Positions 52,805-62,539 of a DNA stretch of 64,000 nucleotides are shown piece after piece (position 1 is the first letter of the stretch; the number at the start of each line of letters is the position of its first letter). Made by a program: the position numbers and the translations under genes. The notes under the pieces are model-generated. The model saw only the letters and a list, made by a program, of their open reading frames with translations. It did no database searches and was not told the DNA's origin. Source of the DNA: Bacteroides sp. (GTDB lineage: Bacteria > Bacteroidota > Bacteroidia > Bacteroidales > Bacteroidaceae); NCBI GenBank assembly GCA_019414665.1, contig DXLO01000005.1:1-64000 (forward strand), in the 5' to 3' direction.

Positions 52805-54433
52805 ATGAACAGAAATTTTAAAAGAATCCTCTTCAGTGCATGTCTGCTTGCTGCTTTGGGAGGAACAGCATGTTCGGATGATACACCAGAACAGCCTGCT
52901 GGTGGAGGTACAGAGAGTGGAGAAACCGAGGAACCAGGAGGTGAAGATAATCCTGATGGACCTTTGCAGATGGATCCGGTAGAGTTTGCTGCATTTCCGG
53001 GTGCAGAAGGGTATGGAAAGAATACCGTAGGCGGACGAGGAGGAAAGGTTTATCACGTGACCAGTCTGGACGACGATGCCAACAATCCGGCAGAGGGAAC
53101 ATTACGCTGGGTATTGAAACAGAAAGGTGCAAAGACAGTCGTGTTTGATGTTGCAGGAACCATTCATCTGAAAGCCGACTTAAAAACCAATAACGATAAT
53201 CTGACTATTGCCGGACAGACTTCTCCGGGAGGTATTTGTCTTGCCGATTATGCTTTTGTCATCAATTCGAATGAAGTAATCATCCGTTTCCTTCGTTTCC
53301 GTCCCGGAGATGACAGTGGAAAAGAACCCGACGGACTGGGAGGTATGGATAAAAAGAATATTATCATAGACCATTGTTCAGTGAGCTGGAGTGTGGATGA
53401 ATGTCTCTCGGTGTACGGTATGGAGAACTCTACCGTGCAGTGGTGCATCGCGGCTCAGGCACTTCGTGTATCGGTTCATGGCAAGGGTACACATTGCTAC
53501 GGAGGAAACTGGGGTGGAAACAAAGCTTCCTATCACCATAACTTGATAGCACATTGCGAAAGCCGTGTTCCTCGTCTGGGCCCGCGCGCCAGCACACAGC
53601 TTAATGAGTATGTCGATATCCGGAATAATGTATTCTATAACTGGGCAGGAGAGGGCTGTTACGGAGCCGAAAATCAGAATATAAATATTGTAGACAATTA
53701 TTATAAACCGGGACCGGCTACTAATTCGGGTAAGGAAACAGACCGTATCCGTTACCGTATAGCCAAGATTGGTGTTCGTACTCTCGATTATGTGACTGAA
53801 GACGATGGTTCTTACAACGACTGGTATCCTTCCTTGCATAAATGGGGAACTTTCTATGTAACGGGAAACGTGGTGGAAGGACACGATGATGTTACGGCAG
53901 ACAACTGGACAAAAGGTATCTACGCACAGCAGGAAAACGGCAGTAAGGTAGATAATCTGTGGACTGAAGAAACCATGAAGGCTATCCGTAAGGAGTCGCC
54001 GGTAGTCGATCCGGTAATGACAACCGAACATTCGGCGCAGGAAGCTTATCAGGCGGTATTGAACTACGCTGGAGCCTGCAATTATCGGGATGCAATCGAC
54101 GAGCTTGTCCTTTCGGATGTCAAAGAAGGAAAAGCTACGTGTACGGCTTCAGGAAATAAGCCTGGATACATCAACGAACCTGAAGATGTATTGCAGGCAT
54201 TGTCCGAACTGGGTGACAATCCTTATCCGGAACTTGCGAAAGATACCTCGCGTGATGTGACCGATACAGACGGCGACGGTATGCCTGATGCTTTTGAAAC
54301 GGCATACGGGCTCGATGCCAATAATCCGGATGACGGTAATGCGAATACACTCGATCCGGCTGGAAAATATACAAATCTTGAAATGTATCTGCATAGTCTG
54401 GTGCAGGATATTATAAAGAAACAACAGCAGTAA
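52805..54433 (+). CDS. PL1 family pectate lyase, lipoprotein
   Basis: A 542-residue pectate lyase that cleaves polygalacturonate by beta-elimination. Signal peptide with lipobox GGTACS, then an acidic Gly/Glu/Pro-rich linker (about 25-55) that lifts the enzyme off the membrane. The beta-helix starts at AAFPGAEGYGKNTVGGRGGK. IDHCSVSWSVDE carries calcium-binding acids and SRVPRLGPR the catalytic Arg. The end has DTDGDGMPD, a calcium-loop repeat, and YTNLEMYLHSLV. ATG 52805 is chosen since it opens the signal peptide; the frame is open 33 codons further upstream. It is divergent from GH28 and followed by a close relative. Confidence 0.93.
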   Translation: MNRNFKRILFSACLLAALGGTACSDDTPEQPAGGGTESGETEEPGGEDNPDGPLQMDPVEFAAFPGAEGYGKNTVGGRGGKVYHVTSLDDDANNPAEGTLRWVLKQKGAKTVVFDVAGTIHLKADLKTNNDNLTIAGQTSPGGICLADYAFVINSNEVIIRFLRFRPGDDSGKEPDGLGGMDKKNIIIDHCSVSWSVDECLSVYGMENSTVQWCIAAQALRVSVHGKGTHCYGGNWGGNKASYHHNLIAHCESRVPRLGPRASTQLNEYVDIRNNVFYNWAGEGCYGAENQNINIVDNYYKPGPATNSGKETDRIRYRIAKIGVRTLDYVTEDDGSYNDWYPSLHKWGTFYVTGNVVEGHDDVTADNWTKGIYAQQENGSKVDNLWTEETMKAIRKESPVVDPVMTTEHSAQEAYQAVLNYAGACNYRDAIDELVLSDVKEGKATCTASGNKPGYINEPEDVLQALSELGDNPYPELAKDTSRDVTDTDGDGMPDAFETAYGLDANNPDDGNANTLDPAGKYTNLEMYLHSLVQDIIKKQQQ

Positions 54434-54672
54434 TTTCTGGAAATAGTTGTTGATTAAGGCATGGAGTTATTGGTTGCTGTACGATTTATCGTCCGGCTGC
54501 TGATGGCGCCATTGCTTTGTCTTGAAAAATAGTCCGTATGTCATGCAATATTTATTCATATCGCCGGTTTGCCTAAATAGTATACATTGTTTACTTAAAT
54601 AATGCACGCCTTTTCTTCAGGGGTATCTTATTTTTGCGTTATCGAAAACAGCAGGAATAAAATCTGATAGTT
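54434..54672 (+). promoter_or_regulatory. Regulatory region of the second PL1 gene
   Basis: Contains box A (54525-54539) and a second box (54549-54563) shared with the first PL1 promoter, one TGTACGATT (near 54478) also shared with it, and TATTTTTG (54629-54636) as a -7 element 37 bases before the start. No strong terminator is seen after the first PL1 gene, so partial read-through is possible. Confidence 0.45.
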
Positions 54673-56160
54673 ATGAAACATCCGTTATTTTTATTAATCT
54701 TATTATTGTTTTTCCCAACTGGAACGATGATTGCAGCTGACGGTGGAACTGCTCTTCCGGCTTTTCCGGGAGCTGAAGGATTCGGAAGATACACTGTCGG
54801 AGGAAGAGGGGGTAAGGTATATCATGTTACCACACTCGAAGATGGAGAGCAGGAAGGAACTCTCCGATATGCTGTAAATAAGAAAGGGGCACGTACCGTG
54901 GTGTTCGATGTTTCGGGTAACATTTTTCTGAACCGTCCCTTGCAAATAGTGAACGATAGCCTGACCATTGCCGGACAGACAGCTCCGGGACGTGGAGTAT
55001 GTATTGCACGTTATCCGGTAACTATCAAGGCAGACGATGTTATAATCCGTTATGTACGCTTTCGGGTTGGCAACGAAATCAAGGGAGAACCCGACGGACT
55101 TGGAGCTACCGATCATCGCAATATCATTGTAGACCATTGCTCCATCAGCTGGTCGGTAGACGAAACTTGCTCTGTATATGGAAATGAGAATACTACCGTA
55201 CAATGGTGTATCATCTCAGAAAGTCTGAATAACGGAGGTCATGCCAAGGGAGCGCACGGATATGGCGGTATAGTAGGAGGAGATCATGCCTCGTTCCATC
55301 ATAATCTCATGGCACATCATGTGAGTAGAGTTCCGCGTATGGGACCTCGTCCGGGAACACAGACCAGAGAGTATGTGGATATCCGTAACAATGTGTACTA
55401 CAACTGGGCTGGCAATGGCTGCTATGGAGGCGAAGGAATGAAAGTCAATATCGTGAATAATTATTATAAACCCGGTCCTGCCACACCTCATAACAAGGTG
55501 CGTTATCGGATTGCTTCTGTCGGTGTGCGTTCTAGAAAATATTGTTATAATAAGAAAGGGGAGCCCAATATCTGGCATCCCATGCTGCATGTGTGGGGAA
55601 AGTTTTATGTGGACGGTAATGTAGTAGAAGGCTTTCCCGAAGTTTCAGCCGATAACTGGACGAAAGGTATATACGAACAGCTCGATACGGCAAGTGCCGA
55701 CGGATACTTTTCTTCCGTCACACGCGATACGATACGGCTGAAAGCTCCATTGGAAAAAGGTATTGTTACCACACATACAGCTGCCGAAGCCTTCGAGAAA
55801 GTGCTGGCTTCAGCCGGATGTTCCAAATGGAGAGATGAAATCGATGAGCGGATTGTAAGAGAAACTCGTACCGGTACGGCGACTTATATGGGAAGCATTG
55901 ATAAAAAGGCTGCCAGTTCGCCTGGCATAATCGACTTGCCCGAGGATGTCATGCCTGAAGGAGCTTCATCACCATGGGTGGACCTTTCCGGCGGAAATAC
56001 CGATTTGCAGGCTCTTCTGGATACTGATGGTGACGGTATGCCCGATGTGTGGGAAAGAAAACACGGACTGGATCCCGAGAATCCGGCAGATGGACCAGCA
56101 GTAACGTTAAGTCGTGAAGGATATACCAATCTGGAAGTCTATCTGAATGAAGGCTTATAA
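54673..56160 (+). CDS. PL1 family pectate lyase, secreted
   Basis: A 495-residue relative of the previous gene with the same blocks: LPAFPGAEGFGRYTVGGRGG, VDHCSISWSVDE and SRVPRMGPR, and the C-terminal DTDGDGMPDVWERKHGLDP calcium-type repeat followed by YTNLEVYLNEGL. The signal peptide ends near MIAADGG without a lipobox Cys, so it is likely released to the periplasm or exterior, in contrast to the anchored first lyase. The first 25 residues and the Glu/Gly linker of the neighbour are missing. The pair probably divides surface and periplasmic cleavage. It is followed by a 527-base intergenic region. Confidence 0.93.
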   Translation: MKHPLFLLILLLFFPTGTMIAADGGTALPAFPGAEGFGRYTVGGRGGKVYHVTTLEDGEQEGTLRYAVNKKGARTVVFDVSGNIFLNRPLQIVNDSLTIAGQTAPGRGVCIARYPVTIKADDVIIRYVRFRVGNEIKGEPDGLGATDHRNIIVDHCSISWSVDETCSVYGNENTTVQWCIISESLNNGGHAKGAHGYGGIVGGDHASFHHNLMAHHVSRVPRMGPRPGTQTREYVDIRNNVYYNWAGNGCYGGEGMKVNIVNNYYKPGPATPHNKVRYRIASVGVRSRKYCYNKKGEPNIWHPMLHVWGKFYVDGNVVEGFPEVSADNWTKGIYEQLDTASADGYFSSVTRDTIRLKAPLEKGIVTTHTAAEAFEKVLASAGCSKWRDEIDERIVRETRTGTATYMGSIDKKAASSPGIIDLPEDVMPEGASSPWVDLSGGNTDLQALLDTDGDGMPDVWERKHGLDPENPADGPAVTLSREGYTNLEVYLNEGL

Positions 56161-56408
56161 TCGGATATAAGATATGAAACAATAGATGTGAATATATATA
56201 AGGTGGGCGCTTTTTATTTGTTGGGGTGTATATGATGAATATCGTTTAATTTAATTGAAAATCAACACAGTACACAATCTCTATATAATTTGGAAGGCAA
56301 ACTGATATGCTTATGAAAATGTAATGACAGAAAGGTTTAAGCACCCCGTTGATAGTGTCGGATACGACAGAAAATTTTGTACCACAGCCCGTTAAAGGAT
56401 GCCTTCAT

Positions 56409-56468
56409 AATCCTTTGCGCTTCTTGGAATTTCTTTGGAAATACAGGAGCGCGAAGGATTTTTTTTTG
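56409..56468 (+). terminator. Intrinsic terminator in the PL1-macroglobulin gap
   Basis: AATCCTTTGCGCT (56409-56421) pairs with AGCGCGAAGGATT (56448-56460) with one G-T wobble around a 26-base loop; a run of nine Ts follows. It lies 250 bases after the PL1 stop, so it may end a long 3' UTR or an unseen small RNA. Confidence 0.75.
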
Positions 56469-56491
56469 AAAAATACGGGCAGAAGTTCTGT

Positions 56492-56557
56492 AAAACATCA
56501 GCATTTTTTGGGGAAAACATGAGCATCTTTTAGAAGAAACATCAGCATGTTTTGGGA
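56492..56557 (+). repeat. Three 22-bp tandem repeats
   Basis: AAAACATCAGCAT (56492), AAAACATGAGCAT (56514) and GAAACATCAGCAT (56536) recur at exactly 22 bases, each followed by a T-run and a G-rich tail. The period equals about two helical turns, placing copies on the same DNA face. They lie 130-195 bases before the macroglobulin start. Confidence 0.75.
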
Positions 56558-56687
56558 TAAGGTTTCAATGTCTTTTATGGTAACTTACTTAGTCTTTCAG
56601 ATAATTTAATTAAAATCTGTGCAGCATTTAAGTGAAAATTTCTTTTCTTTATAGAACAATGTTATGTGAAACCAAACTATATGCGAT

Positions 56688-59600
56688 ATGAAGAAAGTAC
56701 ATTTGATGAGCTGGCTGATACTGTTTTTCAGTTTGTTTCCATCTGTATTGCAGGCACAGAGTTATAATGAACTTTGGAAAGAAGTAGAAGCAGCCCAAAA
56801 GAAGGACTTGCCGAAAACGGTTATTGGTGTAGTTGATAAAATATACACTAAAGCAAAGAGTGAAAAGAACATCCCTCAGATGATGAAGGCCTATATTGTG
56901 CGTGCTGAATCACGCATCCAGCTTACTCCGGACAGTGCACAGGCAGAGTACGATGGTATCCGGAAATGGGCAGAAAGCGAAACAGATAGGGTGGGGTGTG
57001 CTGCACTGAATCATGTAATGGGTAGCCTGATACTGGATAATCAGCAGTTGGGTACGGAAGATGATGCAATACGGTATTTCCGTCTTTCGCTGAAAGACAG
57101 AGAGGTACTGGGTAAGGCTTCTGCCAAGGATTTCCGTCCGATGACAACTTCAGGCGAGCTGAGTGAAAAGTATCTGGATGATAATATGTTCGACTTGCTT
57201 TCCCGGCAGGCAATTGAACGTTTGTCTGTTTATCGTTTTAATTCCGACAGACTGAAATGTGTGTCGGAAGCATTGTCACTGTACGACGGACTGATTGCTT
57301 TCTACGGTGAAAGCAACCGTCAGGCAGCTTTACTGACTAAGGAAGCCCGTTTGTTGTACTGCTGGGAAGGGGCGGGAAGTAGCATCGTACGTGAAGCGCT
57401 GACCCCGGAGCAGGTAGCGGAGGAATTGCGTAAGCTGGCAGAAGAATACAAGGATCTGCCTGTCTGTGCCGATGTATATGTAAAGCTGGCCTATGTCTAT
57501 CGTATGAACAATGAACTGCTTAAGTCGGTTGAGGTGGCACGAGAAGGAATTGAAAAATATCCTAAGCACGAATGGGTGTCTCAGTTGCGTTCATACATTG
57601 ATTTTGCTTCCAGTCCGTATCTTTCAATGAATATACCTTTTGTATATCCCAACTATGAGGCGGATATGAACCTGACGTATGCCAATCTGAAAGGAGTGTC
57701 TTTCGAATTGTATCGTCTGAATATATCTCCTGCTTCTTCATTGATTCGCGGCAATCTGAAGGAAGAAACGTTGATACAGAATTACGGTACAAAAGTGTCT
57801 TCACGTTACTACGCTTTGCCTTCTACCCCCGATTACGAGAAGCGTGATACGGTATTGCATTATACATTGCCCGAAGCGGGAATTTACATGTTAAAGCAAA
57901 TTCCTCAAGGGAGTGCGAAAGGTATTGATTATTCGTTGTTGTTTGTTTCTCCTTATCAGTGCATCAGTATTCCTGTGTCAGAGGGACGCAAGGAGTTTGT
58001 TGCTGTAGATAAACTGACGGGCAGACCAGTTCCGGGTGCAGAAGTGGTAACGTATCGGTTGAACGGAAATGAATACAATGTACTTCAGGTATATAAGACC
58101 GATGGTAAAGGCTGTGTTACGGTAGATGTTCCCCGTTCGGGCAGGATTTATTACAATGTCCGTATGGCAGGAAATGATTTCACTGCTATTTCAAGTATAG
58201 GAGGAAATGCTTCGTTTGTCAGAGAAACAGTGCAGGGATGGAAGAAGAAGGTAAATCTGTTTACCGACCGTTCGTTGTATCGTCCGGGGCAGAAAGTATA
58301 TGTTTCCGGTATGGTTTACGAACAGAACGGTGATTCTCTTCGTGTGATAAAGGGCGAAAAAAGTTCTCTGAAACTGTATTCTTCCGAGCGTAATGTAGCC
58401 GAATATACCGTATCGACAGACGACTTTGGCGTATTGTCGGGTGAATTTGTGCTGCCACAGAACCTGCTTCCCGGTACTTATTATGTATCGATGGATGGAG
58501 CTTCTGCCATTATCAAGGTAGAGGAATACAAGCGTCCTACTTTCGATGTGATCTTTACTCCGTACGAAGACACATATAATATGGGCGATTCCATTGTGGT
58601 GAAAGGAGAAGCAAAGACATTTGCCGGAGCACCAGTCCGCATGGCAAAGGTAAAATATACGATATCCCGTTCGGAATATATGTGGTTCCGTATGGGAGGT
58701 ATGAATAAAGTAGAGTTGGATAACGGTGAGGTGCAGACGGATGCTGATGGTAATTTTAGTGTTCGTGTGGTGCTTACTGCCCCGGAAACAACCGGAAGGG
58801 ATATGCTGGAGCACCGTTATTATGTATATGAAGTACAGGCAGAGGTAACCGATGGAGCGGCCGAAACACAGACAAACACCTTGTCACTTCCAGTGGGTAA
58901 GCAGTCGTTGGGCTTGCAGATACGCGGACTGTCGGGTATGGTCATGCGTGAGAAACAGGAAAAGGTGCAGTTTATGGCATTGAATCTGAATGGAACTTCT
59001 GTACAGACAGAGGTCGCTTACCGTGTGTTTGCATTGGATAAAGCGGGCAAGAAAGCCGGATTGCAACTGGAAGGCAAGGCGGAAGCTCAACGTTCGTTTG
59101 TTCCTTCCGAACTGCTTGCATTGCCTTCGGGCAGATATCGCATTGAAATTTCTGCAACGGATGCGCAGGGACGAGTATGTACGGCAGAGCAAGATTTTAC
59201 ATTGTTCTCGCGTCTGGATACACGACTCCCGTATCCTGCTGTCGACTGGTTCTATCAGGATGGAACCGAGTTTAACGAATTGGCTCCGGCAACTTTGTAT
59301 GTGGGAACCAGTGAAAAGAATGTGTATCTGCTGGTCGATGTGTACAGTGGAAGCAAACGGATCGATTCTCAGCGATTGACACTGAATGATGAAATCAAGA
59401 AATTCAGTTATCCGTATCAGGAGGTGTATGGCGATGGTATTACCGTAAACTTTGCTTTCATGCGGAATGGCAGCCTGTATAGCAAGCAGGCGACAATCAT
59501 CCGGCCGGAACCGGAAAAGAAACTGACATTGAAGTGGGAAACTTTCAGAGATAAGTTGCAACCGGGCAATAAGGAAGAATGGAGCATGCATATTACAGAT

Positions 59601-62366
59601 GCGGCCGGAAATCCGGTAAAAGCTAATGTGATGGCATCGCTTTACGATGCTTCGCTCGATAAGCTGTATCAGCACGACTGGCGTTTTAATCTGTGGTTCT
59701 CTCGTCCTGTTCCATGGATTTATGCAGGTATGTTGTCGGCAAACCAGGGAATCGGCATGTTTGCAGGTTTTCCATACGTAAGGACGTACACCGGACTGAA
59801 TCTGCTGAATGGTGAGTATAGTTCTTTGCTGGTCTTTTCCGGAAGTGTTTATATGCGTGGCATCAATCTGGCTGGCACATCAACCCGTATTCTGGCGAAA
59901 CACGATGCCGGAAATGCCGTAGAGGTGAAATATCAGCCTGCCATGACTGTTGAGGAATCGGCGGTAGTCGCCTCTCCGGATATTGTATCGTCCGGCTTTA
60001 AAAAAGAAAGTGGCAGTGCTGGCGTAGAAGAAGTTTTGCAGATTGTAGAAAATGATGCAGCTGTCGAAGGAACAGATGATAAAGAAACGATGATTCCGGT
60101 GCGTGAGAACTTTGCCGAAACAGCCTTTTTCTATCCGAATCTGCGGACTGATTCACAGGGTAGGGTAAGTATCGTCTTTACCGTACCGGATGCGTTGACC
60201 GAATGGAAGTTCACAGGACTGGCGCATACACAGGATGTCGATTACGGCATGCTGACGCAGACCGTGAAGACGAGCAAGCCATTTATGGTGCAACCTAATA
60301 TGCCGCGCTTCGTCCGCAAAGGTGACCGAACCGTTATTGCTGCTTCGCTGGTCAATCTGTCGATGGACAAGATTGAAGGGAATGCCGGTATCAAATTATA
60401 CGATCCGGTGACAGAAGAAGTGGTTTACGATTATCAGCAACCGTTCAGTGTGGCAGAAGGAACAACGGGAGTCGTACGGTTTGACTGCCAGATTCCTGAT
60501 AAATATGATATGGTGGTATGCCGGATTACGGCCGAGGCTGGAGAATATAGCGACGGCGAACAGCATTACTTGCCGGTACTGACCGACAAGCAGTGGATGA
60601 CGGAAACCATTCCTGTCCAATTGAGTGGAGAAAGCATGACGGAAGTCGGAACCGAAGACTTGTTCAACAAGCAGAGCAAAACGGCTACCGAACGACGGCT
60701 GACAGTGGAGCTGACTGCAAATCCCGACTGGTATGCTGTTCAGGCGTTGCCTGTTATTGGCAATCCGGCAGAAGAAGATGCATTGTCGTGGGCAACTGCC
60801 TATTATGCCAATTCACTTGCTGAGGCTATTGTAAAGGCAAATCCCCGCATCAAACAGGTGTTTGATACCTGGATTGCTCAGGGAGGAAGTAAAGAAACGC
60901 TTTTGAGTAATCTCGAACGTAATCAGGATCTGAAGAATCTGTTGCTGGAAGAAACTCCGTGGCTTTCTGAAGCAATTGAGGAAGGTGAGCAGAAACGGCG
61001 TATAGCCTTGTTGTTCGATCTGAATTCGATGGACAATCGCCTGCGTACTTCGGTAGAACGTTTGCAAGAACTGCAACTTCCCGATGGCTCATGGAGCTGG
61101 TATAAGGGTATGACAGGTAGCCGATATATTACAACGCAGATTGTGGAGATGCTGGCACGTTTGCAGCACATGAACGTGACGCTCGACGGAAAGGTCGCTC
61201 CGATGTATACACAGGCTTTGCGCTATTTGCAGAACGCAGTGAAAGAAGATTATGAAATGATGAAGAAGGCGGAAAAGGAAGGTGCGAAAAACCTTGTTCC
61301 CAACGGGCAGGTGGTACACTATCTGTATGTTTGTGCCCTCAACGGGCAGGCTGCTTCGTTAGCAGATAAACAGATAAACGCCTATATGACGGATAAGCTG
61401 GAAAACCGTTCGGCCGACTATTCTATCGGTGAGAAGGCGATGATTGCTCTAATTATGCAGGCTGATGGCAGAAAGCGTCAGGCTCAGGAACTGGTTCAGT
61501 CTGTTAAGGAATATACGGTAAGCACGCCGCAACTGGGAGTCTATTTCGATACACCGAAAGCACCTTATTCATGGAGCAATTACAGAATCCCTGCACACGT
61601 GGCTGCTATGGAGGCTATCCGGCAGATTGCCCCCGATGCGGATATGCTGGCCGGTATGAAACTTTGGCTGCTCAAACAGAAACAGGTTCAGGTGTGGGAA
61701 AGCGGTATTGCAACAGCAGATGCGGTGTATGCTTTCTTGAATGGCTCCGGTAAGCAGTTGCAGGTGAATGGAAAGATGAAGGCAGTAGCCGGTAATATCG
61801 AGGTACGTACTCCGGACGATGCTTTAGGATATACCCGAAAGACGCTGACCGGAACGGATACTCGTGTGGAACGTGTTGTCGTTTCGAAGTCGGGAACCGG
61901 TATAGGCTGGGGAGCTGTATATGCGCAGTATCTGGAGGATATGGATAAGGTACTTCCGGCAAAAGGTAACGGCGTTTCAATAGTACGTGAGTATTGGCTC
62001 GACGGTAAGCAGGTTTCGCGGAAGACTGCCTTGCATGCTGGAGATAAACTGACTGTACGACTGACGGTAAAGGCTGATCGCAACATGGACTTTATCCGGA
62101 TAAAGGATGAGCGTGCGGCATGTATGGAACCGGAAAACCAGTTGTCCGGCTATCATTGGAACAACGGTCTGGGATATTATCAGGTGAACCGGGATGCTTC
62201 GACCGAACTCTTTATCGACCGGATGCCGAAGGGTACATATATGCTGGAGTATGAAGTTTATTTAGACCGTGCGGGAAATTATCAGGCTGGTGTGGCAACC
62301 ATCCAGTCGGTTTATGCTCCCGAATTCAGCGGACACACAGGAGGACAATCTCTGACAGTAGAATAA
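56688..62366 (+). CDS. Alpha-2-macroglobulin family protein without thioester
   Basis: A 1892-residue exported protein. Signal peptide (to about 23), helical repeat-like N-terminal region (25-300), MG domains with NLFTDRSLYRPGQKVYVSG near 524, and the family hallmark ENFAETAFFYPNLRTD near 1142, then the complement-like helical domain (about 1350-1640) with LQLPDGSWSWYKG. Where macroglobulins carry the Cys-x-x-Gln thioester, this protein reads LPVIGNPAEEDALSW (about 1352), so no covalent trap can form. It cannot act as the classical thioester protease trap; a structural or secretion-related role is possible. It is a single gene closed by a strong terminator. No lipobox Cys is seen in the signal peptide. 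Confidence 0.88.
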   Translation: MKKVHLMSWLILFFSLFPSVLQAQSYNELWKEVEAAQKKDLPKTVIGVVDKIYTKAKSEKNIPQMMKAYIVRAESRIQLTPDSAQAEYDGIRKWAESETDRVGCAALNHVMGSLILDNQQLGTEDDAIRYFRLSLKDREVLGKASAKDFRPMTTSGELSEKYLDDNMFDLLSRQAIERLSVYRFNSDRLKCVSEALSLYDGLIAFYGESNRQAALLTKEARLLYCWEGAGSSIVREALTPEQVAEELRKLAEEYKDLPVCADVYVKLAYVYRMNNELLKSVEVAREGIEKYPKHEWVSQLRSYIDFASSPYLSMNIPFVYPNYEADMNLTYANLKGVSFELYRLNISPASSLIRGNLKEETLIQNYGTKVSSRYYALPSTPDYEKRDTVLHYTLPEAGIYMLKQIPQGSAKGIDYSLLFVSPYQCISIPVSEGRKEFVAVDKLTGRPVPGAEVVTYRLNGNEYNVLQVYKTDGKGCVTVDVPRSGRIYYNVRMAGNDFTAISSIGGNASFVRETVQGWKKKVNLFTDRSLYRPGQKVYVSGMVYEQNGDSLRVIKGEKSSLKLYSSERNVAEYTVSTDDFGVLSGEFVLPQNLLPGTYYVSMDGASAIIKVEEYKRPTFDVIFTPYEDTYNMGDSIVVKGEAKTFAGAPVRMAKVKYTISRSEYMWFRMGGMNKVELDNGEVQTDADGNFSVRVVLTAPETTGRDMLEHRYYVYEVQAEVTDGAAETQTNTLSLPVGKQSLGLQIRGLSGMVMREKQEKVQFMALNLNGTSVQTEVAYRVFALDKAGKKAGLQLEGKAEAQRSFVPSELLALPSGRYRIEISATDAQGRVCTAEQDFTLFSRLDTRLPYPAVDWFYQDGTEFNELAPATLYVGTSEKNVYLLVDVYSGSKRIDSQRLTLNDEIKKFSYPYQEVYGDGITVNFAFMRNGSLYSKQATIIRPEPEKKLTLKWETFRDKLQPGNKEEWSMHITDAAGNPVKANVMASLYDASLDKLYQHDWRFNLWFSRPVPWIYAGMLSANQGIGMFAGFPYVRTYTGLNLLNGEYSSLLVFSGSVYMRGINLAGTSTRILAKHDAGNAVEVKYQPAMTVEESAVVASPDIVSSGFKKESGSAGVEEVLQIVENDAAVEGTDDKETMIPVRENFAETAFFYPNLRTDSQGRVSIVFTVPDALTEWKFTGLAHTQDVDYGMLTQTVKTSKPFMVQPNMPRFVRKGDRTVIAASLVNLSMDKIEGNAGIKLYDPVTEEVVYDYQQPFSVAEGTTGVVRFDCQIPDKYDMVVCRITAEAGEYSDGEQHYLPVLTDKQWMTETIPVQLSGESMTEVGTEDLFNKQSKTATERRLTVELTANPDWYAVQALPVIGNPAEEDALSWATAYYANSLAEAIVKANPRIKQVFDTWIAQGGSKETLLSNLERNQDLKNLLLEETPWLSEAIEEGEQKRRIALLFDLNSMDNRLRTSVERLQELQLPDGSWSWYKGMTGSRYITTQIVEMLARLQHMNVTLDGKVAPMYTQALRYLQNAVKEDYEMMKKAEKEGAKNLVPNGQVVHYLYVCALNGQAASLADKQINAYMTDKLENRSADYSIGEKAMIALIMQADGRKRQAQELVQSVKEYTVSTPQLGVYFDTPKAPYSWSNYRIPAHVAAMEAIRQIAPDADMLAGMKLWLLKQKQVQVWESGIATADAVYAFLNGSGKQLQVNGKMKAVAGNIEVRTPDDALGYTRKTLTGTDTRVERVVVSKSGTGIGWGAVYAQYLEDMDKVLPAKGNGVSIVREYWLDGKQVSRKTALHAGDKLTVRLTVKADRNMDFIRIKDERAACMEPENQLSGYHWNNGLGYYQVNRDASTELFIDRMPKGTYMLEYEVYLDRAGNYQAGVATIQSVYAPEFSGHTGGQSLTVE

Positions 62367-62381
62367 TTCATTAGAAAACAG

Positions 62382-62438
62382 TACAGGCTGATGTATTTTC
62401 CGGTATGGAAAAATCTGCATCAGCCTGTATTTCTTTTT
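62382..62438 (+). terminator. Intrinsic terminator after the macroglobulin gene
   Basis: Perfect 12-bp arms TACAGGCTGATG (62382-62393) and CATCAGCCTGTA (62418-62429) followed by TTTCTTTTT. Confidence 0.85.
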
Positions 62439-62478
62439 ACCGCTGTATCGGCAAATTTATATTAATTCACCACCAACC

Positions 62479-62510
62479 TTTGTTCGTCTTTGATTTTCTC
62501 TTTATCTTTG
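62479..62510 (+). promoter_or_regulatory. Promoter of the DUF1573 gene
   Basis: TTTG at 62479-62482 and TATCTTTG at 62503-62510 are separated by exactly 20 bases, a full match to the Bacteroides promoter, 30 bases before the start codon. Confidence 0.8.
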
Positions 62511-62539
62511 TTCACTCTAAACAAGTAACACACTGAAAG

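Larger units (their letters stand above)
56161..56687 (+). other. Long intergenic region with terminator and 22-bp repeats
   Basis: Between the PL1 gene and the macroglobulin gene. It holds a terminator (56409-56468) and three tandem repeats (56492-56557), listed separately. No coding frame is convincing, and no TAnnTTTG element was seen before the macroglobulin start. Confidence 0.6.

Noticed and set aside
56492..56557. CRISPR array
   Set aside because: Only three imperfect units with a 22-base period leave no room for spacers of 30 or more bases, and no cas gene is present.
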